Part shown: positions 56,375 to 64,000 of the stretch, piece after piece
Position numbering within the stretch: position 1 is the stretch's first letter
How the letters are laid out: every line of letters starts with the position of its first letter
From: Sulfurovum sp.
Lineage (GTDB): Bacteria > Campylobacterota > Campylobacteria > Campylobacterales > Sulfurovaceae
Assembly: GCA_027049035.1 (NCBI GenBank)
Contig: JALTVI010000066.1
Coordinates: 124,001 to 188,000 of the forward strand
Length of the DNA: 64,000 bases
Reading direction: 5' to 3'
Position numbers and translations under genes: made by a program
Notes under the pieces: model-generated
The model's input: the letters and a program-made list of their open reading frames with translations, nothing else
What the model was told of the DNA's origin: nothing
Database searches by the model: none

Positions 56375-57265
56375 CTACTTGAAATCGCGCATCTCCATCA
56401 GTTGCAGTTGCCATGTCGCCTCACCCGGGACCAGCTTGTACTCCAACTGCCGCTTTCCGCCTGTCGGGCAGCAGTTGGGATCGTTGTCTCTGTAGATTGG
56501 AAAGCTGCGAACAAGGGTATGGCCGACAATGGCAAAATCGTCATGCCCCATATAGCCTTTGGCTGCCTTTTTGTTCTGCTCCAGCGGCGGCAGGTAAATT
56601 TCTGAAAGTGATGCTTTGTTGTTGGCACTGTAGGCAACCAGTGAGCCGTAGGAGCCGCTACCTGCCGAAGTGACATAAATATAGATCTCCGGCGAGCCAT
56701 CATTGTTCAGGTCGGCGATCTCCGCGCCCGTTACCATACCGTCTATTGTCTGTTTGATGACATCGTTTCGCTCACTGAGTCCGGACGGCGTGATAATAAG
56801 CGTGTTCTCCGAACCCTCATTGGTCGCCTGTACGTGAAAGGTAATGTCCTCAAGCGTAAAGGTTTTGTCAAATGCGTATTTTGTTCCAGATGCACCCGAA
56901 ACATTTTTATCGGCACTCCTCAATATGCAGTCGGGAAGCTGGTACTTCTCTATGAGTTCTTTGATACGCGACTGATACGCATCAACCATACACGCCTTTT
57001 CATCACCCGCTTTCCAGCAGTCGTTGCGACCCTTGATCCAGCCGCGCTGCTCCGCTTTAAGCAGCTGTTTGTCGCTTGCTACGGCTATCGCCTTCTTGTA
57101 TAGATCGGCAAGTTCCCTGTCAAGGTCCATCAGCCTGTCAGACCGGCAGATGATCCCCTCCGCAGAGTCTCTCTTGACTTTGCCGCAGTCGAAACTTGGG
57201 TGGTTGGCAAATGCTGTAATCGTTGCCAGCATACTGCCGGCAATCAAAAGTCTTTTGGTTTGCAT
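56375..57265 (-). CDS. LprI/DUF1311-domain secreted protein
   Basis: A signal peptide is followed by a Cys-rich LprI-type domain (about 23-112): FDCGKVKRDSAEGIICRSDR, LADLYKKAIAV, QRGWIKGRNDCW. The C-terminal half is beta-rich with a FG-GAP/PliI-like segment (IADLNNDGSPEIYIYVTSAG). LprI proteins can inhibit lysozyme, so a role in protecting the cell wall is plausible. It is a single gene that converges on the DsrE-like gene. Confidence 0.8.
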   Translation of the reverse strand: MQTKRLLIAGSMLATITAFANHPSFDCGKVKRDSAEGIICRSDRLMDLDRELADLYKKAIAVASDKQLLKAEQRGWIKGRNDCWKAGDEKACMVDAYQSRIKELIEKYQLPDCILRSADKNVSGASGTKYAFDKTFTLEDITFHVQATNEGSENTLIITPSGLSERNDVIKQTIDGMVTGAEIADLNNDGSPEIYIYVTSAGSGSYGSLVAYSANNKASLSEIYLPPLEQNKKAAKGYMGHDDFAIVGHTLVRSFPIYRDNDPNCCPTGGKRQLEYKLVPGEATWQLQLMEMRDFK

Positions 57266-57367
57266 AGGTGCATCCTTTCAGTGTGTTCCCCTATCATACC
57301 AGATTCTGCCGCTGCTGTACATAGCATTTGCCGACACACTTTGAAAATAAGATGATAACTTCTACGT

Positions 57368-58312
57368 TCACTCCGCCTCTGAAATAACATAGTGCCCGTC
57401 AACAACCTCCACCTTCGGCGGTACCTCTTCGGCTTCAAAGTAGTCATACCCCTCCTTGAGCTCCATCCAGAAGTCGTACCAGCGGCTCTCACTGTAGGCA
57501 TCCATTACCTCATCTTCCATCATGAACGGAAAGATATGTACCGGCACATAGGTCTGTCCATTACGCAAAGCGGCGAAAACAAGCCCGTAGATCTTCTCTA
57601 TCTTTGCATCGGTCATTGCATAACATCCTATGGAGACACAGTTGCCGTGTACCATTAAAAATGAGCCGGTACGGTGGTGTGCACGGTCGTAGGCATTGGG
57701 GTACCCCAGGTTGAAGGCAAGGTGGAATTTGCTGTGGGGGTTGAGCTGCTTTTTATAGACGCGGTAGAAGCCCTCAGGTGCCTGCCTGTCCCCTTCTCTC
57801 AGCTTGGGTCCAAGATGTCCCGAGTAGGCACAGATGGCATAGTCTTTGAGGTGTACGTAGCGCTCCTCTTTCTTCATCCACACTTCAAGAATCGCCTCTT
57901 TTTTGAAGATACGAATGTAAACGGCATCACCCTTTTTGAGCCCAAGTGTTTTAAGACGCTCTTTAAGTGAGACGAACTGATATTTTCGCCGTTCAAGATA
58001 CTCCTGCATCGCTACCTCCTGTGAAATACGCATCACCTCTTCAAGACTCATCGTCCGGTTCGTCTCTTCTCTCAAAAGATCTGTCAAAGAAAGCGAAACA
58101 TTCTGTTCCGGCAGCGGACTCGGTGTGCATGCCGAACCATTGCTCTCGTTCTGTTCAGACGGTATATTTTGGATTACAGGAGCTGTCTGCACCGTAACAG
58201 GCTTTGGGATTTGCAGCTGAGGTATATCGATAAAGAGGGGAAGAAATGAAAGAAGCAGCAGTGAAACGACAAGAAGATCGGCCAGGATCAGCCATCTTCT
58301 CGTCCACTTCAT
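57368..58312 (-). CDS. YafK-type L,D-transpeptidase family protein
   Basis: An N-terminal membrane anchor (about 8-28) and a Pro-rich linker lead to a catalytic domain with HGNCVSIGCYAMTDAKIEKI, the YafK form of the L,D-transpeptidase Cys motif. Members cleave or form peptidoglycan and lipoprotein crosslinks; in Campylobacterota related proteins shape the cell wall. It lies 9 bases after the other L,D-transpeptidase gene on the same strand. Confidence 0.85.
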   Translation of the reverse strand: MKWTRRWLILADLLVVSLLLLSFLPLFIDIPQLQIPKPVTVQTAPVIQNIPSEQNESNGSACTPSPLPEQNVSLSLTDLLREETNRTMSLEEVMRISQEVAMQEYLERRKYQFVSLKERLKTLGLKKGDAVYIRIFKKEAILEVWMKKEERYVHLKDYAICAYSGHLGPKLREGDRQAPEGFYRVYKKQLNPHSKFHLAFNLGYPNAYDRAHHRTGSFLMVHGNCVSIGCYAMTDAKIEKIYGLVFAALRNGQTYVPVHIFPFMMEDEVMDAYSESRWYDFWMELKEGYDYFEAEEVPPKVEVVDGHYVISEAE

Positions 58313-58321
58313 CCGTGCCCC

Positions 58322-59563
58322 TTATTTTTTGAGTTTTTGTATTCTGTCATATCCGTAGACATCGTTGAAGTAGTGAACCGTACCGTCATCCTCCACATAG
58401 GCTGTCAGATAAGCTGTATGAACAGGCAGCGGCTTCGTAATGGTAATGTAGTGGGTTTCCAAACTGTCATACTTCTCTTTTGCCTCATCCCAGGTCAGAT
58501 TCGTATAGTTCTCTATGACATGTTTGAGCATCTCGTTGGGACGTTCTAGGCGTACACATCCGTGACTGTAACAGCGCACTGCTCTTTTGAAAAGATGTTT
58601 CGTTTGTGTATCATGCATATAGACCGAATGGTTGTTGGGGAAAAGGAACTTCACACGCCCAAGATCATTGCGGTTCGATGGCGGCTGGATAAACTTGAAC
58701 GGTACCGGTCCCTTACCTCCGACATAGTTACGCGCCAGTGCAGGCTCAAATGTCTGTGCGGGCGATTTGAGGTTGTAGTCTTTGCGTATCACCAGTCCGT
58801 TCCGTTTCAGGTAACCCGGATCTTTCAATGTTTTTGGAATCACTTCGTTACGTGCAATGGAGTCCGGTACATTCCACTGCGGATTGACGACAATATACTT
58901 GAGGTTCTCTCCAAAGATCGGCGTCTGAAGACGCTTCTTGCCGACAATGACTTTCATACTGATCGCCGTTTTGCCGTCTTCTATGATACGCACGCGGAAC
59001 TCGGGAATGTTCACCAGCGCATAGTTTTTGCTGGTCAACGGCTTCATCAGCTTCACACGCTCAAGACTCAACCTCACCTTGCGCAGCTTCTCCGGGTCGA
59101 CACCGGGCTCTTTTTCAAGTGTTTTGTATGCAGCAAGCAGTCTTCCAAACTCCCTGTAGGCCGGCACATAAGGCTTGAGAATCTGCTCAATACTTCTACC
59201 CGCTTTCAACTGTGTTCTAATAGTGTTTGGATCTACTTTCTGCGTGTAAATCTCATAGGTACTTTTAAACTTGGGGGTCTTGCGCTCAGCCTGTGCCGCT
59301 TTGAAACCTGGAATGTCAATACAACTGTTGGCAAGGTGATTCGTATAGTCAACCAGCAGTTTGAACATCAGACGCGAATCTTCGCTCTGGCGCACTTTTT
59401 GGTAAAGTGCTTCATCACCGCAACGCGAAGCGTACTTATCATCCTGCAAAATCTGCAAAAATTCCTCTTTCTGACTGCTGTGCCACCCTTCACTGTCCGG
59501 CGTTCCCACACAGCCGCTCAGCAGCACTGCAAAGAGTGCCGCCCACACAAAACGTTTTGTCAT
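58322..59563 (-). CDS. YcbB-type L,D-transpeptidase lipoprotein
   Basis: The N-terminus (MTKRFVWAALFAVLLSGC) is a lipoprotein signal with lipobox LLSGC. A scaffold region follows, then the YkuD catalytic domain with NPQWNVPDSIARNEVIPK, MHDTQTKHLF and the active site RCYSHGCVRLERP. It makes 3-3 crosslinks in peptidoglycan. The start at 59563 is chosen for GGGGAAAG upstream and for the signal; the frame runs to 59623 but overlaps the upstream gene. Confidence 0.9.
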   Translation of the reverse strand: MTKRFVWAALFAVLLSGCVGTPDSEGWHSSQKEEFLQILQDDKYASRCGDEALYQKVRQSEDSRLMFKLLVDYTNHLANSCIDIPGFKAAQAERKTPKFKSTYEIYTQKVDPNTIRTQLKAGRSIEQILKPYVPAYREFGRLLAAYKTLEKEPGVDPEKLRKVRLSLERVKLMKPLTSKNYALVNIPEFRVRIIEDGKTAISMKVIVGKKRLQTPIFGENLKYIVVNPQWNVPDSIARNEVIPKTLKDPGYLKRNGLVIRKDYNLKSPAQTFEPALARNYVGGKGPVPFKFIQPPSNRNDLGRVKFLFPNNHSVYMHDTQTKHLFKRAVRCYSHGCVRLERPNEMLKHVIENYTNLTWDEAKEKYDSLETHYITITKPLPVHTAYLTAYVEDDGTVHYFNDVYGYDRIQKLKK

Positions 59564-60711
59564 ATTTCTTTCCCCTGTTTTTTTAGTTCCTGTGCACAGA
59601 CATAGGCGCTTGAAAAGGCCCACTGAAAGTTATAGCCTCCAAGCTGTCCCGTAACATCCATCACTTCACCGATAAAGTAGAGCCCCTCTGTCCTCAGGCT
59701 CTGCATTGTTTCGGCATCTATCTCATCGGTTGCCACACCGCCTCTGGTCACTTCAGCCTTGCTGTAGCCAAAGGTCCCTGCCGGTGCGAATGCATAACGG
59801 TGAAGTGTTTGAAGCTGCTGCAGTTCTCTTTCAGAGAGCGCACTCCCTGCCTTGTCTTCGATTGCAAATTGTACCAAAAATGCCTTAGCAACCCGCTTTG
59901 GGAGCGGCAGCAGCGAAGTAAGGCGCTTTTTGCTCCCCCGTATCTGCCCCCATGCAAAGCCCGGCAGAAAATCGATCTCAATTTTCCCTTTCTCCCAGTA
60001 GAGCGACGCATCAAGTACCGCAGGACCGCTGATACCCTTGTGTGCAAAAAGCAGCGAACCTTCACACCGCTTCTGTCCCACAGTAATGACCACATCAGTC
60101 GATATGCCGCTGAGTTCCTTGAAGAAAAACTGCTCCTTTTGCACCGTAAAGCCTACCAGTGCCGGTGCCGTTTTTGCTACAGTATGTCCAAAGTGTTCGG
60201 CAATCTCATAGCCGATACCGCTGGCACCCAGTTTCGGAAAACTCAATCCACCTGACGCAATCACAACATTGGGGGCGGTCAGCATACGTTTGTCAGTCCT
60301 GACATAAAACATATCACCCCTTTTACGCACCTCCATCACCCTTTCACGGTATAAAAAACGCTGTTTTCGGCTCTGCCTGAGCAATATCTCAAGCAGTTCC
60401 TGTGACGACTTCGGACAAAAGTACTGACGGGCTTTCCGAAGTACAGGCTGCAGCCCCTGCCGTCTCAACCACGACAGCAACGCTTTTTCATTGAACTGTT
60501 GGAGAATATGACCTATAAATGCTTTATCCCCACGATAATACGATGCATCCATCACCGCATTGGTAATATTGCATTTTCCGCCTCCTGAGATTCGTATTTT
60601 CTCTCCAGCCCTGGCATTCGCATCAACAATAACAGCATCTCCCGGAGGCAGCAGAGAGGCAAGCATCAGCGCTCCCGCACCACCCCCGACAATAATCGTT
60701 TTGTGTTTCAT
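59560..60711 (-). CDS. HI0933/YhiN-family FAD flavoprotein
   Basis: The FAD site TIIVGGGAGALMLASLLP starts the protein, followed by ARAGEKIRISGGGKCNITNA and the C-terminal TRGGVATDEIDAETMQS, GLYFIGEVMDVTGQLGGYNFQWAFSSA, all typical of HI0933. The reaction is unknown. The start at 60711 (MKHKTIIV) is preferred. No ribosome site is seen, and a TATAAT lies about 7 bases upstream, so a leaderless mRNA is possible. Its stop overlaps the transpeptidase start by ATGA. Confidence 0.9.
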   Translation of the reverse strand: MKHKTIIVGGGAGALMLASLLPPGDAVIVDANARAGEKIRISGGGKCNITNAVMDASYYRGDKAFIGHILQQFNEKALLSWLRRQGLQPVLRKARQYFCPKSSQELLEILLRQSRKQRFLYRERVMEVRKRGDMFYVRTDKRMLTAPNVVIASGGLSFPKLGASGIGYEIAEHFGHTVAKTAPALVGFTVQKEQFFFKELSGISTDVVITVGQKRCEGSLLFAHKGISGPAVLDASLYWEKGKIEIDFLPGFAWGQIRGSKKRLTSLLPLPKRVAKAFLVQFAIEDKAGSALSERELQQLQTLHRYAFAPAGTFGYSKAEVTRGGVATDEIDAETMQSLRTEGLYFIGEVMDVTGQLGGYNFQWAFSSAYVCAQELKKQGKEI

Positions 60712-60788
60712 GGCACGCATTATACCCAATGAAGACTACACGCCATCTACACAGATATTGCATACAATCTCTGACAAAGGAGTCAAGT

Positions 60789-61145
60789 ATGAAAAAAAAC
60801 GGATGGATACTACTGCTCTACATCGGCTTTCTCTCTACCTGCACCTCCGCTGCAGAGAGGTATGATACCAAAGCATTCCGTATTGTTACAAAGCTTTGCA
60901 GCCCCTGCCACGGCACGCCGTTCTATATGGCAAAACAGATCGATGAGGATGACTGGGAGTATTTTTTCAAGACACCTGGCGAACTTGAAAAGATACACAA
61001 AGGTAACACCAAAGCGCTTGCATCACTCAATAGCAGTCTCTTTCAGCAAAAGAAGAAGAGAATCCTGAAATATTTTATCAATAATTCAAAATTCTCCGGA
61101 AGTGTACATGGGTGCGACGCAAACTTCTGCGGAACCCACCATTGA
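60789..61145 (+). CDS. Small secreted c-type cytochrome-like protein
   Basis: A signal peptide (about 1-21) precedes one haem-binding motif CSPCH (C37, C40, H41). No clear distal Met is seen; the best candidate is in FYMAKQ. The C-terminus ends with CDANFCGTHH, a Cys/His cluster that could bind a metal or form a disulfide. The start at 60789 has AAAGGAG upstream. It may be a monohaem electron carrier in the periplasm; partners are not in the window. Confidence 0.72.
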   Translation: MKKNGWILLLYIGFLSTCTSAAERYDTKAFRIVTKLCSPCHGTPFYMAKQIDEDDWEYFFKTPGELEKIHKGNTKALASLNSSLFQQKKKRILKYFINNSKFSGSVHGCDANFCGTHH

Positions 61146-61193
61146 CATAAAACAGATATCTGCCCTGCAGTATGCAGAGATCATTATCAAACT

Positions 61194-61889
61194 ATGTTAA
61201 AATACTGTATGGGAATAAAACTATTACTTCTGCTGTCGGCACCGTTTCTGCTCCATGCCGCCAATCTATTTATTATCACCGACAAAAAGGGCAAAGTCGT
61301 CGAAGAGAAGCATCTTAAAAAGTGCAACAATGCCTGCCTGAACCAGGATGCAAGAGAGTATTCACTGCAGGCTATCTACGATGCGCTGCACCGCGAAGAG
61401 AACCTTGCAAGAGCAGCACAGATGGCACGGGAAGCGGCTGAACGCATCGCAAAGGCGAGTACTGCTGCCAAGAAAAAGGGAAAGACATACCACCTCACTT
61501 CTGCCGACCGCGAAGCGCTCCTTCGCTACGCCAAATATTTCAAGGGCGGCAAGTATGTCTGGGGCGGTACGACACCTGAGGGCTTCGACTGCTCAGGGTA
61601 CGTACAGTACCTTTTCAAAAAGAACGGTGTCAACCTCCCCCGCACCGCCTGGGCACAATCGAAAAAGGGGATACCTGTCGATCTTGACAACCTGCAAAAA
61701 GGCGACCTGCTCTTCTTCCTGACCGACAAAAAACGCGGCATTCCCGTCACCCATGTGGGTATCTACCTTGGCAACGGCAAGTTCATCCATGCCGCTTCCA
61801 AGAAACAGGGCATTATCATCTCTCCCATCACACACGGCCACTATCGTGACTGCTTCGTTTCAGCGAGGAGAGTGCTGAAAAGGGGTTAA
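61194..61889 (+). CDS. NlpC/P60 family peptidoglycan endopeptidase
   Basis: A signal peptide (MGIKLLLLLSAPFLLHA, from the second ATG at 61209) is followed by a short coiled coil (about 55-95) and an NlpC/P60 domain with FDCSGYVQYLF (Cys133), THVGIYLGNG (His187) and FIHAAS (His199). It cleaves peptidoglycan stem peptides in the periplasm. Neither candidate start has a clear ribosome site. The stop TAA lies inside the first unit of a GGGTTAA array. Confidence 0.9.
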   Translation: MLKYCMGIKLLLLLSAPFLLHAANLFIITDKKGKVVEEKHLKKCNNACLNQDAREYSLQAIYDALHREENLARAAQMAREAAERIAKASTAAKKKGKTYHLTSADREALLRYAKYFKGGKYVWGGTTPEGFDCSGYVQYLFKKNGVNLPRTAWAQSKKGIPVDLDNLQKGDLLFFLTDKKRGIPVTHVGIYLGNGKFIHAASKKQGIIISPITHGHYRDCFVSARRVLKRG

Positions 61890-61950
61890 GGGTTAAGTTA
61901 AGGGTTAAGGGTTAAGGGTTAAGGGTTAAGGGTTAAGGGTTAAGGGTTAA
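61883..61950. repeat. Heptamer array (GGGTTAA)x9 with one short unit
   Basis: Nine full copies of GGGTTAA and one 5-base GTTAA unit (third position) overlap and follow the stop of the NlpC/P60 gene; the TAA of the first unit is the stop codon. Confidence 0.95.
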
Positions 61951-61952
61951 GG

Positions 61953-61987
61953 GAATTTTGCATTGTTTGGTTAATGAAAAGCTTAAA
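61953..61987. repeat. Conserved 36-bp block (copy B)
   Basis: GAATTTTGCATTGTTTGG to AAGCTTAAA, directly after the GGGTTAA array, aligned with copies A and C. A GTGAGGA-TTCA-TCCTCAC hairpin follows at 61998-62015. The rest of 61890-62095 shows no gene. Confidence 0.78.
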
Positions 61988-62095
61988 GAGACAGGAAGTG
62001 AGGATTCATCCTCACCCACGTTGAAAATTAGTAGAAAATATCGATAACCACAGTAGCATTCACCAACCGGAATCAAAATCCAAAAAGAGGCTAAC

Positions 62096-62938
62096 ATGCA
62101 CATCAAACCCGACTGTATCACCTGCATAATGAACCAGACGCTGAAGGTCACCAAGCTGCTGCAGCTTGACGATACAACAAGCAAAACCCTGCTTGATGAA
62201 ACGGCAAAGATCCTGATCGAGAGTTCTCTTGCAATGACACCGCCGCAGATCGCGCAGCACACCTATGCCAAAATCGCCGAAATCACAGGCATCGATGACC
62301 CTGTTGCCAAAGCCAAGGAGGCGGCGACCAAAATCGCACTCAATGTTGATACCCCCTTTGTCAAGACACTGCACGATGCCGTCAAGTTTGCCGTTATCGG
62401 GAATGTCATCGATTTTGGTGCGCAGCAGGAGTTCGACCTCAACGAAGTCATCCGGAGCCACTTTCACCGGAAATTCGCCATAGATGATTTTGAGGCATTC
62501 GAAGAGTCCTTAAAGAAGGCAGAAAGTCTTGTTTACCTTGGTGACAACACCGGAGAGCACATCTTCGACCGGCTTCTCATCGAAAAGATCAAAGATGCCT
62601 ATGACATCGATGTCTACTATTTCGTACGCGGCAAACCCATCATCAACGACGTTACCGTTAAAGAGGCAAAGCTCTTGGAGGATGTCGCAACTATCGTGGA
62701 CACCGGTGTCCCCACACCCGGCTTCGACCTTGATTACGCCAACACATACGCCAAAGAGCTTTTTGAAAACGCAGACATCGTCCTCTCAAAAGGAATGGGC
62801 AACTACGAATCCCTCTACGACGTCTGTGACAGAACGGTTTTTTACCTTTTTATCGTCAAATGCAATGTCGTCTCCAATGCCATCGGACAGCCGGTGGGGG
62901 AGCTTGTGTTTGCGGAACACGGAAAGAGTGAGGAATGA
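62096..62938 (+). CDS. DUF89 (ARMT1-like) metal-dependent phosphatase
   Basis: The DUF89 features are present: N-terminal CITC (C7, C10), LVYLGDNTGEHIFDRLL with metal-binding Asp/Asn, DVTVKEA, VDTGVPTPGF and SKGMGNYESL. This family contains damage-control phosphatases acting on sugar or cofactor phosphates. It is 280 residues and cytoplasmic. The start is ATG 62096 after AAAGAGGC. The stop TGA lies inside a GAATGAG unit, and copy C of the 36-bp block follows. Confidence 0.87.
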   Translation: MHIKPDCITCIMNQTLKVTKLLQLDDTTSKTLLDETAKILIESSLAMTPPQIAQHTYAKIAEITGIDDPVAKAKEAATKIALNVDTPFVKTLHDAVKFAVIGNVIDFGAQQEFDLNEVIRSHFHRKFAIDDFEAFEESLKKAESLVYLGDNTGEHIFDRLLIEKIKDAYDIDVYYFVRGKPIINDVTVKEAKLLEDVATIVDTGVPTPGFDLDYANTYAKELFENADIVLSKGMGNYESLYDVCDRTVFYLFIVKCNVVSNAIGQPVGELVFAEHGKSEE

Positions 62939-62975
62939 GGAAATTTTGCATGGATTGGTTGAAGTCAACCTTAAA
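62926..62975. repeat. Two heptamers plus 36-bp block (copy C)
   Basis: GAGTGAG and GAATGAG (62926-62939) cover the DUF89 gene stop, followed at once by the block GAAATTTTGCATGGATTGG to CAACCTTAAA (62940-62975). Confidence 0.78.
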
Positions 62976-62976
62976 T

Positions 62977-63191
62977 AGCTAAGTGGGAACCGAATGCTTT
63001 AGCTTCAGCAACAAGTCATATTGGCAATCTAACGTTTGGCGGGGCTGAAGCCTCCGATTCCAAAACTCCGTCATTCCTACAAAAGTAGGAATCTTTGCGT
63101 GAATTAACCATTCGGCATCAAGACCCCGCATCAAGTACGTGATGACACATAAACTCACTCCCAAATATACGAAAACACCAATAACCAATCA
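62977..63191. repeat. Palindrome cluster between DUF89 gene and ruvA
   Basis: Four elements follow each other: AGCTAA/TTAGCT (62977-63004), GCTTCAGC/GCTGAAGC (63002-63051), ATTCCTAC-AAAA-GTAGGAAT (63073-63092) and a decayed copy of the ATCAAG..CCCGCATCAAG element (63118-63146). CCAATAA and CCAATCA heptamers (63178-63191) lie next to the ruvA stop. The whole 258-base gap between genes appears built from repeats. Confidence 0.7.
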
Positions 63192-63196
63192 CAAAC

Positions 63197-63757
63197 CTAC
63201 AATCTCTGCAGCTTCTTCAAGCCCTCTTTGACCAGTGTGGCAGTATCGCCGCTGCATCCTGCAAGGGCTTTCTGGATCGCATCTTTTTTGAAGCCGAGGC
63301 TCTCAAGGGCCATGGTAGCTTCGACCATCGACGCACCCACGCTCTCCCCTGCTCCCTCACCATCGACAATGAAGTCGGCAAGCTCCACCAGAATGCGGCT
63401 TGCCGCCTTGGGACCGATGCCCGGAACACGTTTTAGCATGCCGACATCTTTGGAGGTGACCACTTTGGCAAAGGTTTCGGGAGTGAAAGTCGAACAGACG
63501 GCCAGTGCCACTTTGGGACCTACACCGTTTATTTTGATGAGCGTATCGAACATCTTCTTTTCGTTACGCTCCATAAAGCCGTAAAGCGCATCGGTATCTT
63601 CACGGATGATACGCGTAGCAAAGAGCTTCACCCGCTTCTCTTTGATGGCGTTTGAGGTATTGATGGAGATGTGCACCTCATAGACCAGTCCGTTTACGTT
63701 CAGGTACACATAGGTGGGGTCCTTGTGCTCCACACTCCCTTCGATTCCGACTATCAT
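63197..63757 (-). CDS. ruvA: Holliday junction DNA helicase subunit RuvA
   Basis: The OB-fold start [21 protein letters not shown] is followed by the domain II HhH repeats [17 protein letters not shown] and [19 protein letters not shown] and a C-terminal domain III ([19 protein letters not shown]). RuvA targets RuvB to Holliday junctions. The start at 63757 follows AAAAGGAA; the frame continues to 63793 without support. Length 186, typical of Campylobacterota. It is divergent from murJ. Confidence 0.96.
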   Translation of the reverse strand: MIVGIEGSVEHKDPTYVYLNVNGLVYEVHISINTSNAIKEKRVKLFATRIIREDTDALYGFMERNEKKMFDTLIKINGVGPKVALAVCSTFTPETFAKVVTSKDVGMLKRVPGIGPKAASRILVELADFIVDGEGAGESVGASMVEATMALESLGFKKDAIQKALAGCSGDTATLVKEGLKKLQRL

Positions 63758-63892
63758 TGCGTTCCTTTTCGTTCGTTTTGGAAAGTATAGCACGACTTCT
63801 GCAGGTATAGCGCAAAAAATGTCATATTGTCATATTTCTGCCTCAAATCAACCTTTCGCTAAAATACGCAAAACCCAAACGAAAAGAGAACC

Positions 63893-64000
63893 ATGCGCCT
63901 ACGATCGATCTTTACCAACAGTTTCGGCATACTCCTCTCACGGGTAACGGGACTTGGACGTGATGTGCTTATGGCTTCCGCACTTGGTGCATCGGTCTGG
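63893..64000 (+). CDS. murJ: Lipid II flippase MurJ (partial)
   Basis: The visible 36 codons (MRLRSIFTNSFGILLSRVTG) match the MurJ/MviN N-terminus, with RVTGLGRDVLMASALGAS, the conserved first helix and loop. MurJ flips lipid II across the inner membrane. The start ATG 63893 follows AAAAGAG. A TAAAAT about 30 bases upstream may be the -10. The gene continues past the right edge. Confidence 0.92.
   Translation, partial: MRLRSIFTNSFGILLSRVTGLGRDVLMASALGASVW

Noticed and set aside
61883-61950. Telomere-like GGGTTAA sequence
   Set aside because: It is internal, only about 68 bases, and belongs to a set of unrelated 7-mers, so chromosome-end function is not suggested.
1-64000. tRNA, rRNA or known riboswitch genes
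   Set aside because: No T-loop-like GGTTCGAATC stretches with matching acceptor arms, no rRNA segments and no recognised riboswitch cores were found on reading. A covariance-model scan would be decisive.

Overview
The window looks like chromosomal DNA of a sulfur-oxidising member of the Campylobacterota, most like Sulfurovum or Sulfurimonas. This rests on a short Campylobacterota-type RecO, a MurF with a membrane-anchored N-terminus next to an alpha/beta hydrolase (the arrangement known from Helicobacter), SoxY/SoxZ, a sulfide:quinone-reductase-type flavoprotein, and compact same-strand operons with TGATG, TAATG or ATGA overlaps. The taxon is an inference. No rRNA or tRNA genes, IS elements or CRISPR arrays were seen. 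Both ends cut genes: a lipoprotein at the left and murJ at the right.

Layout. 0-2 kb: lipoprotein end and three small unknown genes, the first preceded by a short leader ORF. 2.1-2.9 kb: soxZ and soxY. 3-6.3 kb: a tightly overlapped TIR-TPR / helical protein / SLOG operon, the best candidate for an undescribed signalling or defence system. 6.3-12.2 kb: assorted enzymes including a probable methanethiol S-methyltransferase. 12.4-16.5 kb: cca, a PEBP protein, a HAD phosphatase and the SQR-like protein. 16.6-22.2 kb: membrane proteins (M16 protease, TPM lipoprotein, LemA, DUF2089 regulator). 22.3-30.3 kb: hybrid histidine kinase, EcsC, AraC regulator, nitroreductase, a DksA-like protein, rhodanese, and a frameshifted fumarylacetoacetase-family gene. 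30.3-37.8 kb: accD, inositol-phosphatase family gene, gltB, recO, phnA. 37.9-42.1 kb: periplasmic glutaminase, porin and an aspartate/alanine-exchanger-family transporter, plausibly one amino-acid scavenging unit. 42.2-53.5 kb: accessory-rich stretch with three toxin-antitoxin pairs, an orphan ribbon-helix-helix protein, MoxR, a fused TRAP permease and murF. 53.6-64 kb: oleate hydratase operon, cell-wall enzymes (two L,D-transpeptidases and an NlpC/P60 peptidase), a DUF89 phosphatase, ruvA and murJ.

A second layer is repetitive. Arrays of different 7-bp tandem repeats (GAAGGTA, CCAATAA, GGGTTAA, GAATGAG, CTCTTCA, ACTCCCT) sit at or just after stop codons, and two lie in frame inside cca. Three of them are followed by the same ~36-bp block and then by short palindromes. 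Between the META-domain gene and murF there is also a degenerate repeat with long paired stems and apparent compensatory changes, which may be a structured RNA or a palindromic element.

All calls are made by reading the sequence. No database search or structure prediction was run.
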